A stretch of 64,000 bases of DNA from Epiperipatus broadwayi (taxonomy: Eukaryota > Onychophora > Udeonychophora > Euonychophora > Peripatidae): the NCBI GenBank assembly GCA_028023455.1, contig JAQFVV010000036.1:2824452-2888451 (forward strand), written 5' to 3'. The notes beneath the pieces are model-generated. The model worked only from the letters and a program-made list of their open reading frames with translations, was not told the origin of the DNA and searched no databases. Shown here piece by piece: positions 49,428 to 60,529 of the stretch. Position 1 is the first letter of the stretch. The number at the start of each line of letters is the position of its first letter. The translations under genes were made by a program, and so were the position numbers.

Positions 49428-49860
49428 TATTTACTAAGGCTGTAAACCTGAAGAATATGTGCGAAAATGTGAAGGTAGGGATCTCTACAGGTTCTAATCA
49501 CAAACTTACACTTTGGAAGAAAAGAGGAGAACCCTCTTTACTTCTACTTACTTTCTATATGAATAGGTGAAGCTGAAGCAGTTAGATCTGAGAGCATGAA
49601 GCTATTCAATACTTCACTGATTAAGTCCACAATTCCTATTCCACATTAGTACTCATGAAATCTTTCGATTTACAATGAGTCAATGGAAAGATCTTATAGT
49701 CAGAAATCTATTACAATAATTTAAAGTTGTAATTATAAATTTATTTAAAAGCACATTGATTACTTACATAAATAATATTTACTAAGGCTGTAAACCTTAA
49801 GAATATGTGCAAAAATGAGAAGGTAGGGACCTCTGCAGGTCCATAATGCATTCTAGACAT
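49428..49860. mobile_element. family D repeats, two direct arms
   Basis: ATATTTACTAAGGCTGTAAACCTGAAGAATATGTGC at 49428 and ATATTTACTAAGGCTGTAAACC at 49778 are direct copies of the family D arm, about 345 bp apart. Both are followed by GGTAGGGA.CTCT.CAGGT. The interval contains CTTACTTTCTATATGAATAGGTGAAG and ATCTGAGAGCATGAAGC, similar to the internal unit at 45060-45200. This may be two truncated insertions or one element with direct terminal copies. Confidence 0.6.
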
Positions 49861-50561
49861 AAAAAACAATTACATGTTTGAACATTAACAAATTGTATGT
49901 AACCATAATATCAAAATCAAGAGCCAATAATTTTTATAACACAATCAAAAAAAAAAAAAACAATTACAACCTTTAAATCGTAGTTCATTTTCACAGATAA
50001 AATACATTTCTACATTGAAAGTATTACTACTGATCAATGACTCATGATTTAAAAGTTGATTAATACCCATATGGCTTACAATTCTGATGTTAAATTTATG
50101 ATTACTAATTTAATTAATAAAATAAATGTTCTAACTATCATTTACTAGTATTTTATTAATAAACAAAGATTATAAATACATAAAAGCAAATTAAAATGAA
50201 GTACAATAAATAATAACACAATAATAATAAAAAAAACATTAAAATTTCCTCCACTTCTCCTTCTTATTTGCATTGCTGAATTATATATAATATGATATAT
50301 CAAGAGTAGATAAATAAATCATATGTTAAAACTGCATTGTAGAGTGTAAATTAAGGTGTGTTTGGTATATTATATTAAAAAATACATTACTGTCTTTTTA
50401 TACATAAAAAAAGAGAATAAAACGTTTTTACTATTTTTCGCATTATATCATTTTAACAATACCACATATAATAAGTATATCTCTCAAAATGTATACATAA
50501 AAATTCTGGCTTTGACAAAATAGCTTAGTTTTTATAGTATTACAAAACTGAATATTCTTCA
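49861..50561. other. AT-rich DNA, nothing recognised
   Basis: No coding or repeat signal that I can support. Confidence 0.5.
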
Positions 50562-50765
50562 ATGCTAGTACTGCCTGTCACTAGTTAGGCTAGTAATACC
50601 TACAGAAGATAGGAAAATAATACCAATCAAAACATGGTGTTATATACTAAATCTATGTAGTGTTACTAATAGTTGAATGCATTTGAAAAGTTTAAATGAA
50701 GTTTGAATTCTTTAAAGACATTCAATATTTAATATTAAATGATGGAAATACTTCAACATACTATT
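50562..50765 (+). mobile_element. SINE-like module B / PLE5 3' end (solo, 5' truncated)
   Basis: Starting at ATGCTAGTACTGCCTGTCAC just after the missing box B, it runs through the GTGTTACTAATAGTTGAATGC block to TAAATGATGGAAATACTTCA. It matches 6005-6205 closely. Confidence 0.75.
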
Positions 50766-50902
50766 AATATTAGATCAATTTTATTTTAATAAAGTTATAG
50801 AGCATAAAATATATGAAAAAGAACAAAAATTATAATCTTTCCACAACTAGAAATCTCAAATTTTGTGATAATATATTACTTGTAAGAGAATTTTTGCCTA
50901 TA

Positions 50903-51699
50903 AGCTTAAAGGCTAGTTACAAAATTTATAACTTGTTTTAATTATTATAAATGTACCTTTGAAGGTTTTTGCAATGCTATATATTGCAGAGGCTTTTACT
51001 ATATGGTGAAAGTGAACTGAATTCCGACCCATATAGCTATCTACTTTGTTAAGCTAGGTTTGAAGACCTTATGTGTCTGATGAATTCATGCTTTCAAACT
51101 GATAGAAATGTATTTGATAAGTGCTGACTTTAGAGTTGGTATTTAGATCTAGTTTCTAGTCTACCAGCCCTTCATTGACATGAGCCAATAAGCTCAAAAT
51201 CAGCTGGCCTGGAGGTGGGAATACACGATAGAGATTTTGAATTCTCTCTCTTTTGGCACTTATATAAACAAAGCTTGTTTGGAACTATTGGTAAAGCTCC
51301 ATCTAGTGATCACAAAATGAAAGCTTAAAGGCAAGGCAAGTTATGAAATTTATAACTTGTTTTAATTATTATAAGTGTACCTTTGAAGGTTTTTGCAATG
51401 CTATATATTGCAGAGGCTTTTACTATATGGTGAAACTGAATTCAGACCCGTATAGCTATCTAGTTTGTTAAGCTGTGTTTGAATACATTACATGTCAGAT
51501 AAATTCATGCTTTTAAACTGATAGAAACATGTTTGATAAGTTCTGACTTTAGAGTTGGTATTTAGATCTAGTTTCTAGTGTCCCAGCTCTTCACTGACAT
51601 GAGCTAATAAGCTCAATACCAGCTAGTCTGGAGATGGCAATACATGACAGAGATTTTGAATTCTATCTCTTTTGGCACTTATGTAAACAAAGCTTGTTT
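50903..51699. repeat. ~420-bp tandem dimer, possible retrozyme-like unit
   Basis: Unit 1 (50903-51320) and unit 2 (51321-51699) share near-identical blocks such as AACTTGTTTTAATTATTATAA, TACCTTTGAAGGTTTTTGCA and GACTTTAGAGTTGGTATTTA, with a spacing of 419-424 bp. Each has TTGACATGAGCCAATAAGCTC or CTGACATGAGCTAATAAGCTC followed by AA.A.CAGCT.G.CTGGAG. This aligns with CTGACGAAGGCCATAAGTCAGAAACTAGTCTGGGG in the 331-bp insert at 26737. A dimer of a hammerhead-type unit is the architecture described for retrozymes. The GAAA box is lost in both units. There is no reading frame. Confidence 0.7.
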
Positions 51700-52667
51700 T
51701 TAAAGTATGCTCATAAACATTCATAAACCAAAAATATAATACTTTAAGTACAGATGAGGTGTTGCATTATTTATGAGTAACAAAAGTTTTATTATGTAAA
51801 ATAGTGTTTCACGTGTGCATTAGCATATCAAGGTATTCATTTGTAATTTAAAAAAACAAAAACACACTGAATTACTGGTGGTTATGCTAAATGCATAAAT
51901 ACTTAAAGTGTACATTTTGTAAAAATTTTCTTAACATAAAAAAAAAACATTTTTTCAAAACAAATCAATATGTTGTTTTAAAAAAATAATGTAACTTGTT
52001 TGGTAAACAGCATTATAATGCTTATCAATAGTAAGATCTTTAATAAGTAAACCCTAGGCAGGTAAGAAGGGTAATATGAACTATGGAATACATGCTTTTT
52101 GCTCAACACAAGTTTGTCTGTAAAAAAATAAGAAAAATAATTTTCAAGTGGTTGAAGAATAATTAAATAATAATTGTTGAAAAGATGAGAACAATTGTTA
52201 CAGAACACTAATAACCAAACCTAAATCTTATAACAGAAACCACAAGATTATTTGATGATTCTTGTTCAGGAACATGATAAGTTAACCTTGGAAATGTACT
52301 CTTTTTAATATATTTTTCAATAAAATCTAGGGAATGCATTGTTGAGACTGTTATGATCTGTGAAATGATTACATATGGGCTCCTATAAATGTGCTTACTG
52401 TTAGTCTTATAATATAGAATGCCTAAAAGATGAAAAGATACTATTTTAAATTTTTTTATAAAGTTAAGCTGTGTCATGATACTCAGATGTTAACATGGCC
52501 ACCTGATATACTAACCTAAACTACAACAACCTAATATAAACTATTTGCCTAAAAATAAATTTAAACTTGAATATAGTGATGTATTTTTAAAAAAATGAAT
52601 CTACAACCCCAGAAAAAAGCTATACCAAAAATATTATACCAGAGAGAACTCAAAAGTTATAGCTGTC
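51700..52667. other. 1 kb AT-rich DNA, nothing recognised
   Basis: Minus-strand frames at 51978-52208 and 52208-52477 are without known motifs. Confidence 0.5.
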
Positions 52668-52775
52668 AAGCGTTGGTAGCCGAGAGGTCAGCACAGCTGA
52701 CTTGCAAGCAAGCAGTTACTTGCAGACAGTTGTCGTGGGTTCGCTTCCCGCCGATGCTTTGACATATGAAAAAAA
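52668..52775 (+). mobile_element. tRNA-derived SINE A (copy 6) with target-site duplication
   Basis: The unit runs AAGCGTTGGTAGCCGAGAGG (box A) to GTGGGTTCGCTTCCCG (box B, about 52737-52751), GATGCTTTGACATATG and A8. TATAGCTGT just before the unit is repeated just after the A-tail (within GCTATAGCTGT at 52777-52787), a 9-bp duplication that marks retroposition. Confidence 0.88.
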
Positions 52776-53330
52776 AGCTATAGCTGTATAAGATCCTTAT
52801 AAAACTATATGTGCATAAATTTTAAGTCAATTGACCAGTAAGAGTTTTTTTATTCAATTTCTGAAAGGTCTAAATTTATCATTTATTATTATAATTAACA
52901 AATTAATTATTTTTCACTATTTTCTTATTGTACATGCATATGTATATTCTTTTTTCTCTTTTGTAAAAAAAATTGTCAAGAGAAATATTGCTGAGAGGGA
53001 CGCAGATTTTTCTTTTTTCCTTTCATTTTTCTAACTTTCAGTTTTTTCCCAATAATTTATTGTAAAAGAATAAAATACACTTGATAAAATATTATCAAAA
53101 GAAGTTAAATGCTTTACATTTAAATATTTAAGAATCTACTTAAATCCAATTATAATAAATAAAAACTTTTTAGTGGATGTATCTATTCAAGATTTATGTT
53201 TTATTAATATAAAATATATTTCATTCCATGATATGATGATGTTAATATTACTTTGTTTTATTAATACAATTATTATTTTAGTAAAAATAATTATTTACCT
53301 CATACTATTATATATATATATATACTATAA
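52776..53330. other. AT-rich DNA, ends in a TA microsatellite at about 53309-53323
   Basis: No coding or other repeat signal that I can support. The frame at 52831-53034 is low complexity. Confidence 0.5.
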
Positions 53331-53447
53331 CAGAGATTAAATATGTTAAATGAAATTAAATAAACCGAGTATATTTCGACGCGTGGGTCATAATCATGGT
53401 TGCGTAGAAATGGTTTACTTAATTTCATTTAACATATTTAATCTTTG
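53331..53447. repeat. 117-bp hairpin with PLE-tail-like loop
   Basis: AACAGAGATTAAATATGTTA at the left is matched in reverse by TAACATATTTAATCTTTGTT at the right, with about 45-bp imperfect arms. The loop read on the minus strand is CATGATTATGACCC, ACGC, GTCGAAATATAC. ATGATTATGA also occurs in the PLE1 tail, and GTCGAAA in the PLE2-4 tails, so this may be a PLE terminal hairpin or a small foldback element. Confidence 0.55.
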
Positions 53448-53830
53448 TTGTAATATGTTCATATTATTATTAATAATGACAGAGTACGAAGATATTTTAT
53501 ATGTGCATTTCATTTCCACGGTATTGATTAGTTAAAGGTAATAATAGTTGTGTGATTAATTCATAAAAATATATAATCTGCCCCTCGCCAATAAGAGAAA
53601 CAATAGCAGTGAGATACAGAAATATATTTTATAGACGAGTATAAACACATATTTAAAAAATGGCCTTCGTATCAAGAAGTTGCTCATGATGGATCTAGAA
53701 ATGTACCCATGTCCATCAAAAATTGAAATATAATTTATTTACAAATAAAATGGTACTGGATTTATGTATCATTGTCATTTTTATGTTTGTCTAAAAAATG
53801 GAAATAATGAGAAAACTGGTACTATCATTT

Positions 53831-54235
53831 AATATATAGAGTATATGAGCACAGACTTTCACACGACCCACCAATCTCCACTTTATCTCATAACACTGAT
53901 ACACTTGAACACATATATGTCGAAAAGATAAATAATCACCAATATACACATTTCATGCTAAACCAGCAAGCGTCAGTTGGTCCAGATTATCATCTCTACA
54001 CATATATACAATAAGTGCTCATATATATATATTAAGATAGTCAATCTTCATACTTTAATGGACAGGTTTCAATTCTCTCCATACTCCAACTCTTTAACCA
54101 TCCATCCAATTTAAAATCTGATGATGGAATGCTCAAAGGCCACCTTGAGGCTGAGATTCTCATCACACCCATGTTGACCTAAAGTCAATCTGACTTCTCA
54201 TGTACAGGACATAATCCATTTAATTACCTTAAGGC
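53831..54235. mobile_element. SINE C (copy 2, nearly complete)
   Basis: It contains the block GTATATGAGCACAGACTTTCAC, AAAAGATAAATAATCACCAA, GTCAGTTGGTCCAGA, TTAAGATAGTCAATCTTCAT, TACTTTAATGGACAGG, CCATGTTGACCT.AAGTCA and TCATGTACAGGAC. The copy at 63225-63625 is the same from end to end. About 400 bp long. Orientation is uncertain because the only tRNA-like part reads on the minus strand. Confidence 0.75.
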
Positions 54236-54649
54236 TCCAACATATATAGTTATACATGTTATTAATATAAGATCACTCTATTATATTTGATTGCTCAAAG
54301 TATGGCATGACCATTGACAAATGAACTTAATATTTGGAATCTTTATAAAATTTTCATGCAATATTTTTATTTGGACTTACTATAATTTCTACTATATTTG
54401 GTGCATCAATAAATAAATAGTCCTATGCAGAGGCATTAGTCTTCTTTACCATATTTTAGAAATGTTAGGTGATATATATTTCTTACTCACATTCTATTCT
54501 TATGCACTTATTCCCTATTAATTTGACATGATGGAATTGATAGCTGATATTTGCTTTATGCCCTTTTTATATATCCCAAATGTATCATATATAGAATTTG
54601 CATTGAAAGCAATGATTCTAGATAAAACAAAAAATGAAAAGAAAGTTAT

Positions 54650-54681
<32 letters not shown>

Positions 54682-54689
54682 TATACAAA
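54236..54689. other. AT-rich DNA ending in (CA)n(TA)n at 54648-54680
   Basis: Nothing recognised apart from the microsatellite, which sits directly at the outer end of the PLE3 pair. Confidence 0.5.
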
Positions 54690-55415
54690 TCAATATATAT
54701 ATCAAAATACAGTACAATTTATATAAATTATATTTTTTTAGAAGTACTTTCGACTATACACTTTGTAGTCTTTATCAACTATATAACATTGAATAATCAA
54801 AATGAGACAACCTTTAACAATACCCATAGTTCAATTCAGATTTCCCACAATTCTGTTATCTTAACATTTGATGACTGGCGATTCATTAACATTTGATGAT
54901 TTCTTGAAATCAACATAGCCTCTTTTATTTTACGTTTAGTATGTCAACGTTCAATTTGAATAATTTTCATATTTTTATAATCAAATTTAAATCCATATTG
55001 ACAAGATTTATTATGATCAAATATAACAGATAGATGTAAATAAACCTTCATCATCAGTTATATTTGATCATAATAAATCTTGTCAATATGGATTTAAATT
55101 TGATTATAAAAATATGAAAATTATTCAAATTGAACGTTGTCATAATAAACGTAAAATAAAAGAGGCTATGTTGATTTCAAGAAATCATCAAATTGTTAAT
55201 GAATCGCCAGTCATCAAATGTTAAGATAACAGAATTGTGGGAAATCTGAATTGAACTATGGGTATTGTTAAGGGTTGTCTCGTTTTGATTATTCAACGTT
55301 ATATAGTTGATAAAGACTACAAAGTGTATAGTTGAAAGTACTTCTAAAAGAATATAATTTATATAAATTGTACTGTATTTTGATATATATATTGATTTGT
55401 ATATTACATATATTG
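54690..55415. mobile_element. PLE3 head-to-head inverted pair (copy c)
   Basis: The plus arm (about 55031-55415) reads DVNKPSSSVIFDHNKSCQYGF, NMKIIQIERCHNKRKIKEAMLISRN and VIKC, a GIY-YIG C-terminal part nearly identical to 3870-4043. The minus arm (55030 down to 54690) reads the same: FDHNKSCQYGFKFDYKN then KIKEAMLISRN in reverse. Both arms include the tail motif (54741-54780 and 55304-55346). The breakpoints lie within about 30 bp of the same place in the element. Each outer end sits next to a (CA)n(TA)n or ATA-rich tract. Confidence 0.85.
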
Positions 55416-55448
55416 TGAAATGAGTACAGATATCAAACTTTATTTATT

Positions 55449-55493
<45 letters not shown>
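55449..55493. repeat. (AC)n(AT)n compound microsatellite
   Basis: About 45 bp: AC repeats at about 55450-55470 followed by AT repeats. Similar compound tracts lie at 42653-42682 and 54648-54680. Confidence 0.95.
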
Positions 55494-55495
<2 letters not shown>

Positions 55496-55499
55496 AGGA

Positions 55500-56570
55500 C
55501 TTAAGTAGAGAAGTAAGGAATAGACAATAATTATTAAAATAAAAAAATTAAGAAATTATAAGACAGATGAATTAAAAAGAAAGAAGCAGACTAAATAAAA
55601 AAAATAATAGAACAAAAAAAAACAGAATAAAAAAAGAAAGCAATAGTAATCTAAGGTGAGAAAGAGGGCTGAGTGATGAATGTGATGTGTGATTTGCAAA
55701 TGAATAAAATAGATTTAAAAAAGAAATAGATTAAAAATAAAAATATAAGCATTGAAAACATAAAAATGTGAGAAAAAAGGTGCTGCAAATAATGAGGTTA
55801 CTATGGTAACTGGATCAAGTATGGAAAGAGACTGCCAATAATAACAACAAAAATAAAAAATGTAACAATCATCTAAAAAAATGAATCAGAAAACCAAATG
55901 ACTCAAATATGCCAACTACTTATCAAATTGTCCAAGAAAATAAATAATAATTCAAAAGTTATGAAAGCAATGAAAAAGAAATTCTAAAGATATGAACAAA
56001 ATATCTAATAAATTGGTCAAAATGAATAAACAATTGCCCTAGAAAATAAGCAATATCAAAATAAATGAAAGAAAAATTATTTCAGAAAAAAAAAAAAAAC
56101 AGAAAGAAAATGAAGAACAAAATGTCTGACAAAATAAACAAAATGAAATAAGAGATGTCTATGACACTAGAAATCAAGCAGAGAAATTTAAAAAATGAAA
56201 ATGAATGAAGAATTGTCTCAGAAAATAGAAAGTAACTAAAATAATATCACAATAATGTGAGAAGAATTTGAAATAATAAGAAGGTTTGTAAAAATAATGC
56301 AGATGGAAGGAAAAAACAATAAAAAAGAATTATTGCAACATTGTCGACCAAGAAATCCAAAGAGACACAAATGAGCATATGTTAAAAAGCAGAAATCTTC
56401 CAAAAAAACTCAGGAAAAGGTATTAAGCTGGATCAGATAACAAGAGCCAATACAAAAAGATGAATAAAACTTTATCACACCAGAAGAATAAAAATCCCAA
56501 CATAAAAAATTCTCTCATAAATTATTCTGAAACAATAAAATACATATAATAGTATAAACATGAACACAGA
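55500..56570 (+). repeat. 1-kb A-rich, purine-skewed tract
   Basis: The plus strand is dominated by A and AG (runs such as AAATAAAAAAATTAAGAAATT, AAAAAGAAAGAAGCAG and AAAAAAACAGAATAAAA) with few T runs, unlike the balanced AT-rich DNA around it. Recurring phrases such as AAAATGAA, AATAAATAA and GAAAAT suggest decayed short-period repeats. No frame of meaningful length exists on either strand. It may be an expanded microsatellite or A-rich retroelement tail. Confidence 0.55.
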
Positions 56571-57307
56571 AATCCCAAGTCCAAGCCCAGGTGAAAATAA
56601 TAATATACTTGGAGAGATTAAGCTTTTTAAAAAAACAAGGACTTTTAAAGGTCATATAGGAGAGACATTTATAAAACACTTAAACTGTCGAGATCAGTAT
56701 ACTCAAAAATAAAAATAGAAAAAGACAAGAGTCATTGTGTTTAATCATATGCAGAAAGCATCTCAAATTTGGTGAACTTCACCTTTTAACAAATCTTTTA
56801 GTTTTGATAAAAACAAGACCCTTTTAAACAGTTACTAGATGTGGAACTATCATGTGTGAAATACCCACTCCAAAACATAAATCAGGTTAGAACATACGGC
56901 TAAATTATAATTAGTAGTCCATTCTTAACAAGAACATCAAATCAGCCAACTAATCTGGAGAAAACTGATACCCTTTACAGGTTTTAAATGTTATTACATC
57001 ACTTAGTAGCATAGCATGGAAATGGTGACAATCAAGATTTAGTAATTTCTTTTTTAAACGCACAGTTTTACAATTCTTATATAATTAATGCAAATAATTT
57101 TCCCCATTTTGTGGATTTAAAATAATTTGTGCTTTCACATCTAATTTAATTTACTCTTATTGAATAACGTCTGATTAAGCATACTTACAATTTATTTAAA
57201 TTAACACTTTTTTGCCAATTATAATTAATTTGCTTGCTTTCTTGATTTGGATTTACTAGCATTATTCATTACATGGAGACAAATATTTTTGAATTTTAAC
57301 TTCTTTG
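56571..57307. other. AT-rich DNA, nothing recognised
   Basis: No coding or repeat signal that I can support. Confidence 0.5.
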
Positions 57308-57386
57308 CATATGTCAAAGCGTTGACCGGGAAATGAACACAGGCCAGCTGTTTGGAAGGCAGCTATGCTAACCACAAGGCCATCTT
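57308..57386 (-). mobile_element. tRNA-derived SINE A (copy 7, 5' truncated or diverged)
   Basis: The minus strand reads GGCCTTGTGGTTAGCATAGC, then GTGTTCATTTCCCGGTC (diverged box B) and AACGCTTTGACATATGC. The first 10 bases of the family are not recognisable. Confidence 0.75.
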
Positions 57387-57570
57387 TTCACGCAATTATA
57401 ATGAATTTATGACTACTAATGTAGTTAATTTAATTTCTTTCAAAAGTTTGTTTTCTAAATAATTTATATTACTTTAATGTTTTCAAGCATATTATTTGTT
57501 TTCTAATATAAAAATATATTAATTAGATGTTCGTTTTCTAATTACTATTATTTTACAAAATATATAATAT

Positions 57571-60505
57571 CATCATCAACCATTATCAATCCACTGCAGG
57601 ATGAAGGTCTCTCCAAGTTCAATCCATCTTTTCCTATCTTTAGCTTCTCTTCTCCACATCACTCCTGCACACTTTCTTATTTCATCCATCCATTTCATGT
57701 GTGATCTCTTTCTGGATCTTTTACAATCTCTTGGAATCCAGTTTAAAATTTCAATTGTCCATCTATTATCATCTCTTCTAACAATATGTCCAGCCCAACT
57801 CCACTTCAGTCTTTTAATTTTTTCAATGAGTTAGTAACACCTGTTGTTCTCTTACCCATACATTATGTTTTTGATCCCTTCTTGTTATTCCCGACATGCA
57901 TCTCTCCATACTTCTTTGAGTGGTCTAAGTGTCCAAGTCTCAGATCCATAAGTAAGAACTGGCAAAACACATTTTTTAAAAACCTTCCTTTTCAAACCCA
58001 TAGGCATATTTCCTTTTAGTATCAAGTTATTTCTACCAAAAGTCTCCCAACCAAGTTTAATTCTATGATTAATTTCATCCTTTATATTTCCATCTGTATT
58101 AATAATCTGACCAAGGTATTTGTAGCTGTTAATTTCTTCTAACTCATCATAATCAATCTTTATTTTCATATTTTGAGAAAATCTATTAAACATTACTTTA
58201 GTCTTTTTAACATTTATCTTTAGTCCTACTTTCCTACTTTCATCTGATAACTCATGCAACATTTCCTATAGCTCTAAGGCATTATTTGCAAAAACAACTA
58301 CATCATCTGCAAAATCTAAATGACTGAAATAATCTCCATTTACTTTCCCTTATTTAGATTCCCATTTTAATCCACCAAATACTTCTTGTAGCACTGCTGT
58401 AAAAAGTTTTGCAGATATGGAGTCACCCTGTCTTACACCCTTTTCAATGTTGATTTTCCTACTATCATTATGTAATCTAATTGTTGCTGTTGCATTTTTA
58501 TAAATATTCTTTAAAATATGACAATATCCTGGATCTACACCTTGATGATCCAATGCTTTAATCACTGGAGAAATGTTTATAGAATCAAAAGCCTTTTCAT
58601 AGTCTACAAATCCTAAGCATAATGGCAACTCATATTCATTTGTCCTTTCTATAATTTCTATCAATACCTGGATATGATCTACTGTACTAAAACCACTTTT
58701 AAATCCAGCTTGTTCTCTTGGTTGGTGGAAATCCAGTGTTATCTGTAGATGGGTTGTAATTATCTTAGTAAAAATTTTGTATAAAACTGATAAAAGACTG
58801 ATAAGTCTGTAATTTTTAATATCTTCTTTATCATCTTTTTTTAAATATTAATATTAATACTGCATTCTTCCAATCATCTGGTGCATTTTTATCATTTACA
58901 CATTTGGTATATAACTTTGCTAAAAAAATGTCTATTTCTTCACCTGCTTCTTTTAACATATCAATTATAATTCCATCATTATCTGGAGCCTTCCCTTTCT
59001 TCATAAATTTAATTGCATGTCTCTCTTCCTCATTCAAAATTCTGGGCAATTTGGAAGATATAATAGGTATAGGAGGCACTTGTCCTTTATTACTATATAA
59101 TTCTTGATAGAAGTCTTCTACACATTTCATGATGTCATCTCTCTTTTTAGTAATAATGCCATCTTTTTTTTTCTTATTGCACATATAAATTTCCTACCAA
59201 TACCAAAATGTTGTTTTACACTCTTTAGACTTTTATTCTCTTCTATAGCTTTCCTTACTAGTTCACAATTATACTTTCTTATATCATTTTCAACTCTTTT
59301 CTGCACCATTTTACAAAATTCGAGATATTCAATTTTTTTTTATGCATCATTATTGCATATCCTCATATTCCTTCTTTTCTTCATAAATTCTCTAGTCTCA
59401 GTAGAAATTTTATTGGTCAATTGCTGCTTTTTTCTACCAGCTATCTTTGTTGCAGTTTTTAAAAGTGTATCGCTTATTTTTCTATTAATGTCATTCAAAT
59501 CTGAATCATGTTCAAAATCTACTAATACTTGAAACCAATTTGTAAGTTCTAATTCAAATTCATTAGAATGTTTCTGAAGATTAGGAATATCAACTGTAAG
59601 TATTGTTTTTTGTAATAATTTTTGTCTCTCTAGTTTTGCATTAACATGTATCTTACATCTTACTAATTGATGATCACTTCCTGTGTTAAATCTATTAAGA
59701 ACATTACAATCTTGAAATATGTATTTTATGTTAGTCAAAATATAATCCAGTTCTGCTGTACCTTCATTTGGATGTTTCCATGTCCATTTCCTTTTAACAT
59801 TTTTCTCAAAAAAAGAATTCATAATATAAAGTTTTTCTTTTTCTGCAAACTCCACAAGTCTATGTCCTCTCTCATTTCTATTATCATAACCAAAATTACC
59901 TACAGCATTTTCATCTTTCATTTGTTTACCAATTCTAGCATTAAAGTCTCCCAAAACAATTTTAAAATGTTGTTTACTCTGATCAAAAGCTTTTTGTACA
60001 TCCATATAAAATCTTCTATAACTTCATCACTATGAGAACTTGTTGGGGCATCAACCTGAATTATCTGCATTTGGTATCTCCTATTAAGTTGTAAAACTAA
60101 TCTTGCCACTACACCATCAATATCCACAATGTTATTCTTCCATTTTTTATTTATAATGAATCATACTCCACTTGTATTTCCAATATTTGTGCCTTTATAG
60201 TAGACTATATGTCCACTTTTTAAATCAATTATTTCTTTACCCTTTCTTCTAACTTCACAAAGTCCAATAATGTCCCATTTAATATAAGATAGTTCTTCTT
60301 CTAACTCTTGCAATCTTCCTTCACTTGAAAGTGATCTGCAGTTTTAAGTACCTAAATAAAAAGTTGTCATCAAATGGCAGCCTGAGTCTGCAATCAGGGG
60401 ATTCTTAGCACCCTCTGCCTTCAGCCACCAACCGCTGTCTTGGTTGGTGACTTTACAGCCTCCTGGGAATAAGGACCATGATTTATTTTTGTCTGTCATG
60501 ATTGT
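57571..60505 (-). pseudogene. RTE-type LINE, near full length, dead (copy 2)
   Basis: The reading starts at ATG 60499-60497 with MTDKNKSWSLFPGGCKVTN and ends at TGA 57576-57578 after FILQWIDNG, about 974 codons, followed by a TGATGATGAT tail. Endonuclease: WDIIGLCEVRRKGKE (about 60240-60285), GDFNARIG (about 59930-59952), and SDHQLVRCK intact (about 59655-59680). Reverse transcriptase: GKAPDNDGI (about 58975-59000), FDSINIS (about 58575), GVRQGDSIS (about 58415-58440), FADD (about 58302-58315), then RRDDNRWTIEILNW and WRREAKDRKRW. Lesions: TAA at 60344-60346, TGA at 60161-60163 (for Gly in GVGFI), frameshifts near 60010 and in A/T runs near 59335, 59170 and 58845, and a stop near 58350. It is closer to intact than copy 1. 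Confidence 0.92.
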
Positions 60506-60529
60506 ATATATTGGAAAAAAATATTCTTA

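Noticed and set aside
59667-60035. 122-codon plus-strand frame
   Set aside because: Antisense of the RTE copy 2 endonuclease; no independent support.
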